Below are positions 8,885-15,990 of a stretch of 30,155 bases of DNA, one piece after another (position 1 is the stretch's first letter; every line of letters starts with the position of its first letter). The notes under the pieces were generated by a model. That model made no database searches, had not been told where the DNA came from, and worked only from the letters and a program-made list of their open reading frames with translations. A program made the position numbers and the translations under genes. This DNA comes from TMED27 sp045106175. Lineage in GTDB: Bacteria > Pseudomonadota > Alphaproteobacteria > Micavibrionales > Micavibrionaceae. The DNA lies in NCBI GenBank assembly GCA_045106175.1, contig JBGCEF010000027.1:1-30155 (forward strand). Direction: 5' to 3'.

Positions 8885-8902
8885 TTTGATCACATAATCA
8901 AA
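8885..8902. repeat. Small dyad TTTGAT-N6-ATCAAA upstream of the hydrolase gene
   Basis: TTTGAT (8885-8890) and ATCAAA (8897-8902) form a perfect inverted repeat with a 6-base centre, ending 6 bases before the hydrolase ATG at 8909. That ATG has no clear Shine-Dalgarno sequence. The dyad could be a protein-binding site or a small stem that affects initiation. AT-rich sequence makes chance occurrence plausible. Confidence 0.35.
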
Positions 8903-8908
8903 GTCAGA

Positions 8909-9916
8909 ATGACCAATAAAAATCAAAACATTCCTGATCTAGAAGAGCGCTTCCTTGCACCTGAAGGGTGGCGATCTCATCATTTTAAAAGTCATGATAT
9001 GAAGATTAATTTTGGTTCGGTTTCGCCCGCGGATACTGTACCTGATGCTGTTGTTGTTTGCCTTCCTGGTTTAAGTGAATTTTGCGAGAAATATTATGAA
9101 GTCGCACGCACATGCCTTGATAAAAATCTCGCTTTTTGGGTTTTAGATTGGCCCGGCCAAGGACGGTCAGATCGTTATTTTAAAGGATCACAAAAACGTC
9201 ATATTGATACATTCGATACTGATGTTGATCGCCTGCACGAGTTTATTTTGGGTTATATTAAGCATTCTGCTGTTCATCCTGATGTTGGGCGTATTCCACT
9301 TGTTATGCTAGGGCATTCAATGGGCGCTAATATTGGCCTTCGATACTTGGAAAAATATCCTGAAACTTTTGAATGTGCCGCTTTTACGTCACCCATGTTT
9401 GGCATTCAGACAGTTAATAAGGTGCCGTTCTCTGGTTTTATTTTATGGCTCGCTAATTTATTCATGCCACGTGCCTACGTTGTAGGGGGTAGTGATTGGC
9501 GCGAAGATATGCGTAAGAATAGTCATAATGAAAATTTGTTCTCACATGACCCAATTCGCAATGAAATAACGAATGCATGGTGTGAGGTTGATCCTGTTTT
9601 AAAAGTAGGTAGCCCAACATTCGGCTGGCTTTATCGCGCAGCTAAAAGCTGTAAGCGCCTGCATCGAAAAGAATTTTTATCCAATATTTCTACCGAGTGT
9701 TTGATTACGATAGCAGGAAAAGAAACGATTGTTGATAATTACGATACGTCACATGTTGTTTCCAACTTGTCGCATTGTAATATGTTGGAATTTCATGATT
9801 CAGCACATGAAATCTTAATGGAAGTTGATCATGTGCGCGATAAATTTTTCGATGCGTTTTATGCTCTGATTGAAAAAACTATCATTAGTAAACCAGAGAC
9901 CTTGAAACCGTTTTAA
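8909..9916 (+). CDS. Alpha/beta hydrolase, lysophospholipase/monoacylglycerol lipase (PldB-like)
   Basis: This 335-residue protein is a serine hydrolase of the Hydrolase_4 (PldB/monoacylglycerol lipase) type. The expected elements appear in order: an oxyanion segment CLPGLSEFCEKYYEVA (51-66), the conserved DWPGQGRSDR (80-89), the nucleophile elbow GHSMGA with Ser137, a likely catalytic Asp276 in GKETIVDN, and His300 in DSAHEIL. No signal peptide or membrane segment is seen, so it is probably cytoplasmic. Substrates are probably lysophospholipids or monoacylglycerols, judged from the family only. The ATG has no strong ribosome-binding site and follows pntB by 64 bases, so it may or may not share the pnt transcript. 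Confidence 0.85.
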   Translation: MTNKNQNIPDLEERFLAPEGWRSHHFKSHDMKINFGSVSPADTVPDAVVVCLPGLSEFCEKYYEVARTCLDKNLAFWVLDWPGQGRSDRYFKGSQKRHIDTFDTDVDRLHEFILGYIKHSAVHPDVGRIPLVMLGHSMGANIGLRYLEKYPETFECAAFTSPMFGIQTVNKVPFSGFILWLANLFMPRAYVVGGSDWREDMRKNSHNENLFSHDPIRNEITNAWCEVDPVLKVGSPTFGWLYRAAKSCKRLHRKEFLSNISTECLITIAGKETIVDNYDTSHVVSNLSHCNMLEFHDSAHEILMEVDHVRDKFFDAFYALIEKTIISKPETLKPF

Positions 9917-9960
9917 GAAACGTGCAGATTACATTAAAGATTTTTTGGAGATAATAAATT

Positions 9961-10200
9961 ATGCGTGATAATACAGCTTCTGATAAAATTCGCCTAAGCG
10001 ACCGTATTCTCTCATCTCTGCAACTCGCGCTTCATCAGGAAGATGTCAAAATTGCGGAATTGCTATCACGGGCATTGGAATTGTCGATGACACGTAACAC
10101 CGGCGGTGGTGAATTTATTGAGCGTCGTGACTATCCGGCTGAAATTGAAAAAGCGATGGATCAGTTGCATGATCTTCGCGATAAGAGCAATGTTATTTAA
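9961..10200 (+). CDS. Small hypothetical protein, 79 residues
   Basis: I do not recognise this protein. It is predicted to be soluble and largely helical, with an amphipathic first half (IRLSDRILSSLQLALHQEDVKIAELLSRALELS) and a charged second half ending in a second helix. There is no signal peptide, membrane segment or cysteine. It looks real because a good TTTGGAG-type ribosome-binding site precedes the ATG and the frame fills the gap up to the convergent ligA, stopping 3 bases from the ligA stop. It is probably co-transcribed with the hydrolase 44 bases upstream. Confidence 0.75.
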   Translation: MRDNTASDKIRLSDRILSSLQLALHQEDVKIAELLSRALELSMTRNTGGGEFIERRDYPAEIEKAMDQLHDLRDKSNVI

Positions 10201-10203
10201 TCT

Positions 10204-12279
10204 TTAAGCGATTAACGCGATCCACTCTTCTTCACTTAAGACCTCCACGCCGAGGTCTTTTGCTTTTTTGAGTTTTGATCCAGCATCTGCGCCAGCGATC
10301 AAATAATCTGTTTTTTTGGATACAGATCCGGATACTTTTGCACCCAAACTTTCAGCCTTCGCCTTGGCTTCCTGACGTGTTGTTTGGGTTAGAGTTCCGG
10401 TGAATACGAGCGTTTTATCCGCAATTTTACTATCGCTGTTTTGGGGACGATCATATTCGGTGATGTTTAAGTGCGTTTCTAACGCATTCAGAATTTCAAT
10501 ATTATGTGGTTCATTGAAAAATGCGATTAAATCTTTTGCAACGGCCGGGCCGATATCTTCGATATTAATAAGATCTTCATAGGCTGTAGATTCTTCATCT
10601 TTAGCTTGTGTGAGCGCAGATTTTAGAGCATCCAGGTCACGATAAGTAACCGCAAGGCGTTTTGCAGTGGCTTCGCCGACTTGTCGTATACCAAGTGCAT
10701 AGATGAAACGGTTCAATTCAATTTTGCGTCTTTGATTGATCGATTCGAACAGTTTCTTTTCTGATTGATTACCCCATCCTTCTTTGGCGCGAATGGGGGT
10801 TAGCGTATTTTTGTTTCTGTCTTCGAGGGTAAAAATATCATCTGGGTTTTTGATCAATCCTTCTTCCCAGAATTGTTCAATTATTTTACTGCCTAAACCT
10901 TCGATATTAAATGCGAGGCGCGAGACGAAATGTTTTAGGCGTTCAACGGCTTGTGCAGGGCAGATGAGACCGCCCGTACAACGAATGACGACATCATCGC
11001 CTTCGCGGATGGCAATCGATCCGCATTCCGGGCAGTGTGATGGGAATTCAAATTCTTCGGGGTTACCATCTCGTTTATCTTTTAACACCTCAACGACTTG
11101 TGGGATCACATCGCCAGCTCTTTGAATAACAACTCTATCGCCAATACGGATATCTTTTCGTTGGATTTCATCTGCGTTATGCAGCGTTGCATTTGAAACA
11201 ACAACGCCGCCAACCGTTACTGGCTCTAATCGAGCAACAGGGGTTAGCGCGCCTGTGCGCCCAACTTGGATATCAATGGTGTTGATGCGCGTGATTGCCT
11301 GTTCGGCGGGGAATTTGTGAGCTGTGGCCCAGCGGGGCGCGCGCGAGACGAAACCCAGTCTGTTTTGATAATCGAGACTGTTTATTTTGTAAACAATGCC
11401 GTCGATGTCGAAGTCTAAATCGCTACGCGTCTGCAAAACATGTTCGTAATTTTGCATGATTGCATCAACGCTATCGCAGATTTTAAAGTCTGTTTCTGGG
11501 ACGCCCCATGATTTTAATTTTTTACGTATTTCACAGTGTGTTTCGGCGAAAGCTTCGCTCACTTCACCCAAGGCATAACCAAAAAATTTTATCTGACGTG
11601 ATTGTGTAATAGCGCTATCGAGCTGCCTTACACTGCCTGCGGCTGCGTTTCTTGGGTTTGCGAAAGGTTGTTTACCTGCTTGTTTTTGCTTTTCATTTAA
11701 TGCTTCAAAGTCGCTTTTGCCCATGTAAATCTCTCCACGGACTTCGAGGATGTTGGGTGCATCGGATGGAAGCGTTTGGGGGATTTCGACAATGGTTTTG
11801 ACATTATCGGTGATGTCTTCGCCTTCTTGTCCGTCTCCACGTGTTGCGGCCTGAACGAGTTTTTGATTTTCATACCTCAAAGAGCAAGATAATCCGTCAA
11901 TTTTTGGTTCTGCGACAATTTCTAAAGGATCAGTGTCTGAAAGTCCTAAAAATTTTCGTACGCGAGTGAGAAAATCATTGAGGTCGTCTTCGCTAAACAC
12001 ATTTGAAAGCGATAACATGGGGACGGCATGTTTAACCTTGGTGAAGCCGTCGCGCGGGGCGGCGCCAACTTTTTGAGATGGGCTTTGCGCGGTGATCAAA
12101 TAGGGGTATTTTTTTTCAAGATCGTTTAATTGTGCTCTTAAATCATCATATTGCGCATCATTTAACGACGGTGCATCGTCTTGGTAATATTGCCTATCGG
12201 CGGCTTCGATTTGTTTTACCAGTTGGGCATGATGGATGCGCGCATCTTCTGCGTCTAAATCAAATAATGCGTCACTCAT
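10204..12279 (-). CDS. ligA: NAD-dependent DNA ligase LigA
   Basis: This enzyme seals nicks in duplex DNA using NAD, in replication and repair. At 691 residues its length is normal. In order it has the Ia domain that binds NMN, the adenylation domain with KIDG (nucleophile Lys126), and TRGDGQEGEDITDN. The OB fold contains KFPAEQAITRI. A four-cysteine zinc finger follows (CPECGS ... CTGGLICP), then helix-hairpin-helix repeats (FNIEGLG, ALGIRQVGEATAKRLA, DIGPAVAKDL). The C-terminal BRCT domain runs from about 610. The start overlaps the recN stop by 4 bases (ATGA), so the two genes are likely coupled. It converges on the small plus-strand gene with only 3 bases between stops. Confidence 0.98.
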   Translation of the reverse strand: MSDALFDLDAEDARIHHAQLVKQIEAADRQYYQDDAPSLNDAQYDDLRAQLNDLEKKYPYLITAQSPSQKVGAAPRDGFTKVKHAVPMLSLSNVFSEDDLNDFLTRVRKFLGLSDTDPLEIVAEPKIDGLSCSLRYENQKLVQAATRGDGQEGEDITDNVKTIVEIPQTLPSDAPNILEVRGEIYMGKSDFEALNEKQKQAGKQPFANPRNAAAGSVRQLDSAITQSRQIKFFGYALGEVSEAFAETHCEIRKKLKSWGVPETDFKICDSVDAIMQNYEHVLQTRSDLDFDIDGIVYKINSLDYQNRLGFVSRAPRWATAHKFPAEQAITRINTIDIQVGRTGALTPVARLEPVTVGGVVVSNATLHNADEIQRKDIRIGDRVVIQRAGDVIPQVVEVLKDKRDGNPEEFEFPSHCPECGSIAIREGDDVVIRCTGGLICPAQAVERLKHFVSRLAFNIEGLGSKIIEQFWEEGLIKNPDDIFTLEDRNKNTLTPIRAKEGWGNQSEKKLFESINQRRKIELNRFIYALGIRQVGEATAKRLAVTYRDLDALKSALTQAKDEESTAYEDLINIEDIGPAVAKDLIAFFNEPHNIEILNALETHLNITEYDRPQNSDSKIADKTLVFTGTLTQTTRQEAKAKAESLGAKVSGSVSKKTDYLIAGADAGSKLKKAKDLGVEVLSEEEWIALIA
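10238..10269 (+). terminator. Terminator-like hairpin for the plus-strand operon, inside the end of ligA
   Basis: AAGACCTC (10238-10245) and GAGGTCTT (10252-10259) form a perfect 8-base stem with loop CACGCC. The stem is followed on the plus strand by TTGC and six T. It starts 38 bases after the stop of the small 79-residue gene, the right place and orientation for a factor-independent terminator. It lies within the ligA BRCT codons, so one sequence serves two purposes. On the ligA strand there is no T-run after the stem. Confidence 0.6.
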
Positions 12280-13931
12280 GCGGCTTTGCTCGTTTCTAAA
12301 AGTTTATCGGCGGCGGCGCGAGCCTCGGTTGTGATTTCCGCGCCGGCCAGCATGCGGGCAATCTCATCGCGGCGAGCCTGATCAGTTTCAAGAGCCTTCA
12401 CAGATGTTGTCACGTCATCATTGCCTTGTTTAGAAACAATATAATGGTGAGCGCCACGTGCTGCTACTTGCGGCGAATGCGTAACCACAAGCACCTGTTT
12501 TTGTTTTGATAGCATCGCTAATCTTTCACCAACGGCGTCCGCAGTTGAGCCGCCAATGCCTGCATCGACTTCATCGAAGACCAATGTACCTGCTGCGCCT
12601 GTTTTTGCGATTACGACTTTCAGTGCAAGCATGAAGCGTGACATTTCACCACCGGATGCGATTTTATTGAGAGCACCTGGCTCGCTTCCCGGGTTTGTTG
12701 CGACAAGAAAACGGATTTTATCGATGCCGTGTTTGGTCCACTCCGCTTCATCAAGTGTTTCAATATTTGTTACGAAGCGCGCGCGATCTAGTTTTAGGGG
12801 TGTGAGTTCTTTTGCGACGAGACTATCAAGATTTGTTGCGGATTTTTTACGTTTGTTTGATATGCTTTGCGCCTTTTGATGATAAGCCTCCTTGGCAAGA
12901 TCAGCGGCTTTCGCTGCCTCTTCTAAAATATCGTCCGCGTGTTCTATTGCGTTTAATTGTTCTGCTAATTGCGTTCTGATGTCTGCGAGATTATCAACTT
13001 CACAATTATGTTTTCTAGCTTGGCCGCGAAGCGCAAAGAGACGATCATCGATGGTTTCGAGATTATGCTCGCTATGTTCTAAATCATTCGATAGAGATTG
13101 AATGGCGCTTAAGGCTTCTGACATTTCGGCGCTGGCGCGATCCAACGCACCAACTGCTTCATTGGCCCGTTCGCCAATTTTATCAGCCACACGATCAAGC
13201 GCAGACCATGCCTCACGAATTGGATCCGAATCGCCGTTTAAGATGTGGTATGCCGCGTTGAGTGCTTCTAATATTTGTTCACGATGCATGAGGTTTTCTC
13301 GAAGACCAGATAGAATATTTTCTTCGCCTGCTTGCGGTTCTAGTGCATCTAAATCTTCTAGTGATTGGCGCAGATAGTCTTCTTGTTCTTCGCTGGCTTT
13401 TGCGTTTTCGCGTAGCTCTATGTATTTATTTTCTGCCTCTTTCCATACATCCCATTGGGTTGCTAATGGGGTGTTGATTTGGGCATATTCATCCAAAATT
13501 TGACGGTGTGTTTTGGGGTCTAGCAGTCCTTGAGTGTCGAATTGACCGTGAACCTCTAATAAAAGATGTCCGATTGTCTTTAAAAGGCCCGCACTGATGG
13601 GTTGATCATTGATAAAAGCGCGGCTTTTTCCATCTCTGGTCACGGTACGGCGAAGCATAAGTGTTTGCTCAAATTCGAGATCATGGTCTTCTAAGATCTC
13701 CTTCGTAATATGATTGGATGTAACTTCGAAAATAGCTGTGACGCTGGCTTTATCTGAATCTTTTCGAACCAAGCCGCTATCGGCACGCGCGCCTGTTGCT
13801 AGGCCTAGTGAATCTAATAGGATTGATTTTCCCGCACCAGTTTCCCCCGTTAGCGTACATAAACCTTGATGGAAAAATATTTCCAACTTTTCTATGAGGA
13901 CTACATTGTTGATACGCAGGGATGAGAGCAT
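12276..13931 (-). CDS. recN: DNA repair protein RecN (SMC-like ATPase)
   Basis: This 551-residue protein belongs to the SMC/RecN family, which acts at double-strand breaks with RecA. The N-terminal ATPase half has Walker A GETGAGKS (29-36) and the INDQPISAGLLK region. The middle (about 165-370) is coiled coil. The C-terminal half has the signature KIASGGEMSRFMLALK and Walker B TLVFDEVDAGIGG, then the VTHSPQVAARGAHH motif. Length matches the family. The gene sits 14 bases after bamD and overlaps ligA by 4 bases, a common alphaproteobacterial order. No LexA-type GTTC-N7-GTTC site was noticed just upstream. Confidence 0.97.
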   Translation of the reverse strand: MLSSLRINNVVLIEKLEIFFHQGLCTLTGETGAGKSILLDSLGLATGARADSGLVRKDSDKASVTAIFEVTSNHITKEILEDHDLEFEQTLMLRRTVTRDGKSRAFINDQPISAGLLKTIGHLLLEVHGQFDTQGLLDPKTHRQILDEYAQINTPLATQWDVWKEAENKYIELRENAKASEEQEDYLRQSLEDLDALEPQAGEENILSGLRENLMHREQILEALNAAYHILNGDSDPIREAWSALDRVADKIGERANEAVGALDRASAEMSEALSAIQSLSNDLEHSEHNLETIDDRLFALRGQARKHNCEVDNLADIRTQLAEQLNAIEHADDILEEAAKAADLAKEAYHQKAQSISNKRKKSATNLDSLVAKELTPLKLDRARFVTNIETLDEAEWTKHGIDKIRFLVATNPGSEPGALNKIASGGEMSRFMLALKVVIAKTGAAGTLVFDEVDAGIGGSTADAVGERLAMLSKQKQVLVVTHSPQVAARGAHHYIVSKQGNDDVTTSVKALETDQARRDEIARMLAGAEITTEARAAADKLLETSKAA

Positions 13932-13945
13932 GTTTTCACGCCTCT

Positions 13946-14761
13946 TTAATCTGGTTTTAAAAGGGATTCTATTGTGCGATCGATAAAGCCACGCTCATCT
14001 AAAATGCGTTCGCGTTCCTTTACGTCTAGCAACTTAAAGCTTTGCTCATACCATTTACTGCCGGGATAGTTATGCCCGAGCACGGCGGCAACACGTGTTG
14101 CTTCATCCGTTAATCCCAATGTTAGATTTGCCTCGACAAGGCGATGAAGAGCTTCGGCAGTATGGGTTGTTGTTTCATATTCTTTGATAACTTTTTGGAA
14201 ACGATTAAGCGCTGCGTTTGTATGCCCTCGCACCAAATAATAGCGACCAATTTCCATTTCTTTGCCAGCCAAGTGATCAAGCGTTAGATCTTTTTTCAAT
14301 TTTGCATCACGCGTATAGCGGCTATCGGGGAAGCGGCGGATGAGCGTATCAAGTGCCTTCATTGCTTCTTCGGTTAAGAATTGATCACGACGGACATCGG
14401 AAATTTGTTCATAAAAACACAACGCTTTTAGATAGTGTGCATAATCGATGTCTTTGTTACCTGGGTGGAGTTGGATAAAACGCTCTAGCGCGATAATCGC
14501 ATCATCGTAGCGTTGGCCTTCATAATAAGCGTAAGCCGCCATTAATTGCGCTTGTGTTGCCCATTTTGAATATGGGTGCTGGCGCTCTACCTCCTCAAAA
14601 AATTGGGTTGCGGTTCGGAAATCACCAGCATCAAGAGCAGTAGCAGCTTTGTTGTAGAGGGCATCAACATCATCTTCGATTTGTGGTTCGTTGACATTTG
14701 ATGAGGATGAGCAGCCAACCACTAAAAGAGTGAGTGAGGTTAATAAAACTTTTTTTAACAT
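13946..14761 (-). CDS. bamD: Outer membrane assembly lipoprotein BamD
   Basis: This protein is the TPR lipoprotein of the BAM complex, which inserts beta-barrel proteins in the outer membrane. I choose the ATG at 14761, giving 271 residues, because it yields a canonical lipoprotein signal: MLKK, a hydrophobic core, and lipobox LVVGC with Cys17. An in-frame ATG at 14794 would add 11 residues that spoil the signal, and neither start has a clear ribosome-binding site. TPR-like repeats follow: LYNKAATALDAGDFRTATQ, then AAYAYYEGQRYDDAIIALERF with HPGNKDIDYAHYLKALCFY. The C-terminal repeats include YYLVRGHTNAALNRFQKVI. Residues after the Cys are a Ser/Asn linker. Confidence 0.93.
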   Translation of the reverse strand: MLKKVLLTSLTLLVVGCSSSSNVNEPQIEDDVDALYNKAATALDAGDFRTATQFFEEVERQHPYSKWATQAQLMAAYAYYEGQRYDDAIIALERFIQLHPGNKDIDYAHYLKALCFYEQISDVRRDQFLTEEAMKALDTLIRRFPDSRYTRDAKLKKDLTLDHLAGKEMEIGRYYLVRGHTNAALNRFQKVIKEYETTTHTAEALHRLVEANLTLGLTDEATRVAAVLGHNYPGSKWYEQSFKLLDVKERERILDERGFIDRTIESLLKPD

Positions 14762-14868
14762 ATTATGTGTAATTATTTTAAACTCGACTATCATTCACTA
14801 TACATAGCGCGAAATATATCATTCGCAAAGTGAAAGCGCATGTTTTACATGTGAAAGTGAGGGAAGAA

Positions 14869-15789
14869 TTACGCGTGTGCGCAATGAGCCTGCTCAGATT
14901 GCTGAGCGGTCACTTTCTTAGCAGGGTTTTCAAGTGTTACCACTTCGTATGATGCAGGGTCAGCGAATAATGCATGTAATATTTGATTGTTTATTGCGTG
15001 CCCTGCTTTTACACCGTCATAAGCGCCAAGAATTGGCATGCCCGCCAAGTATAAATCACCAATCGCATCAAGTAATTTATGGCGTATAAACTCATCATCA
15101 AAGCGAAGGCCATCAGGGTTAACGATGCTTCCTGCTTCTTGGTCTAAAACGATTGCGTTATCAAGAGAGCCGCCTTGGGCGAGACCTTGTGAGCGCATCC
15201 ATTCAACTTCGTGTAGAAACCCGAATGTACGGGCTTCAGCGATGTCGTGGCGGAAATTACCGTTTACAAGTTGCGTTGTGAAGGCTTGGTTGCCGATTTC
15301 TGGGTGGTTGAATTCGATTTCACCAGAAAACACATATCCATTTGCAGGCTTAAGGGTTACGCGCTTACCGTCCGTTTCAACGTTGACTTCTTTTAAGATT
15401 TTAATAACCTTACGCGCTTCATTTTGGGTTTCTGTACCGACGTTTTCTATCACGTTTAAAAACGGCATCGCACTGCCATCCATGATTGGCACTTCTGCGC
15501 CGTCTAATTCGATCGTTGCGTTGTCAACGCCTGCACCACGTAAAGCGGACATTAAATGTTCAATGGTTCCAATTTTTACGCCATCTTCGTTGGCAATAAC
15601 AGTACATAGCTGTGTTTCTGTTACCTGATTCCAGAGTGCAGGAATGACGTTATTTTTATCTGTTACGTCTGTTCTGATGAATGTGATACCAGAATTTGCA
15701 GGCGCTGGTTTGATTGATAAATTAATATCTTGACCGCTATGAAGCCCGACACCTGACATTGTAATGTTAGATAAAACTGTTTTTTGCAT
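14869..15789 (-). CDS. lpxC: UDP-3-O-acyl-N-acetylglucosamine deacetylase LpxC
   Basis: This zinc enzyme removes the acetyl group from UDP-3-O-acyl-GlcNAc, the committed step of lipid A synthesis. The start at 15789 gives 306 residues and begins MQKTVLSNITMSGVGLHSG, the usual N-terminus; AAAGGG lies 8 bases upstream. A longer frame from 15870 would add 27 unrelated residues reading through a hairpin. Zinc ligands are His78 (in GTIEHLMSAL), His237 and Asp241 (in RHKLLDAIGDLYL). The general-base Glu77 and His264 in KAGHAINNQ are also present. The organism therefore probably makes lipid A. A terminator separates it from ftsZ, so it is probably transcribed from its own promoter. Confidence 0.97.
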   Translation of the reverse strand: MQKTVLSNITMSGVGLHSGQDINLSIKPAPANSGITFIRTDVTDKNNVIPALWNQVTETQLCTVIANEDGVKIGTIEHLMSALRGAGVDNATIELDGAEVPIMDGSAMPFLNVIENVGTETQNEARKVIKILKEVNVETDGKRVTLKPANGYVFSGEIEFNHPEIGNQAFTTQLVNGNFRHDIAEARTFGFLHEVEWMRSQGLAQGGSLDNAIVLDQEAGSIVNPDGLRFDDEFIRHKLLDAIGDLYLAGMPILGAYDGVKAGHAINNQILHALFADPASYEVVTLENPAKKVTAQQSEQAHCAHA

Positions 15790-15850
15790 TCTTAAACCCT
15801 TTATTTCTAAGCTTAATGTATAAAAATGTTTGCAAATGCACAAATAACAG

Positions 15851-15871
15851 TTTGTTACCCAGTGTAACAAA
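15851..15871. promoter_or_regulatory. Inverted repeat upstream of lpxC (possible operator or leader hairpin)
   Basis: TTTGTTAC (15851-15858) and GTAACAAA (15864-15871) form a perfect 8-base inverted repeat around CCAGT, 62 bases before the lpxC ATG. Neither strand has a T-run after it, so it is not a terminator. It may be an operator or a stem in the lpxC leader. No clear sigma70 promoter could be fixed around it. Confidence 0.4.
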
Positions 15872-15903
15872 AGAAAAAAGTATCTAAAATATTGATTTAT
15901 AAT

Positions 15904-15934
15904 AAAAAAACAGGATTAAACAGTCCTGTTTTTT
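15904..15934 (-). terminator. Factor-independent terminator after ftsZ
   Basis: An 11-base perfect stem (15905-15915 with 15924-15934, AAAAAACAGGA and TCCTGTTTTTT) encloses the loop TTAAACAG. On the minus strand the stem ends in a run of seven T, 57 bases after the ftsZ stop. The A/T flanks are symmetric, so it could also stop transcription from the other side. It should limit ftsZ transcripts from entering lpxC. Confidence 0.85.
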
Positions 15935-15990
15935 AGTATAAAATTTTAAAGTGGGTTTTAATTAGCTTTAAGTTTGCCCTTAGCGCACCC

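Noticed and set aside
14762..14794. Longer BamD start adding 11 residues
   Set aside because: It would place extra charged residues before a canonical lipoprotein signal; the shorter start gives a normal lipobox at Cys17.
14820..14850. CATGT-TTT-ACATG hairpin between lpxC and bamD
   Set aside because: The stem is only five pairs, with no T-run on either strand; not convincing as terminator or operator.
15038..15628. 196-residue plus-strand frame opposite lpxC (and similar long antisense frames opposite murB, pntB and ddl)
   Set aside because: These are shadow frames of well-supported genes, with no ribosome-binding site or family motif.
15790..15870. Longer LpxC start adding 27 residues
   Set aside because: The extension reads through an inverted repeat and is Cys/aromatic-rich and unlike LpxC; the ATG at 15789 has AAAGGG upstream.
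15957..15971. CtrA site (TTAA-N7-TTAA) after ftsZ
   Set aside because: The half-sites are spaced by six bases, not seven, and lie downstream of ftsZ.
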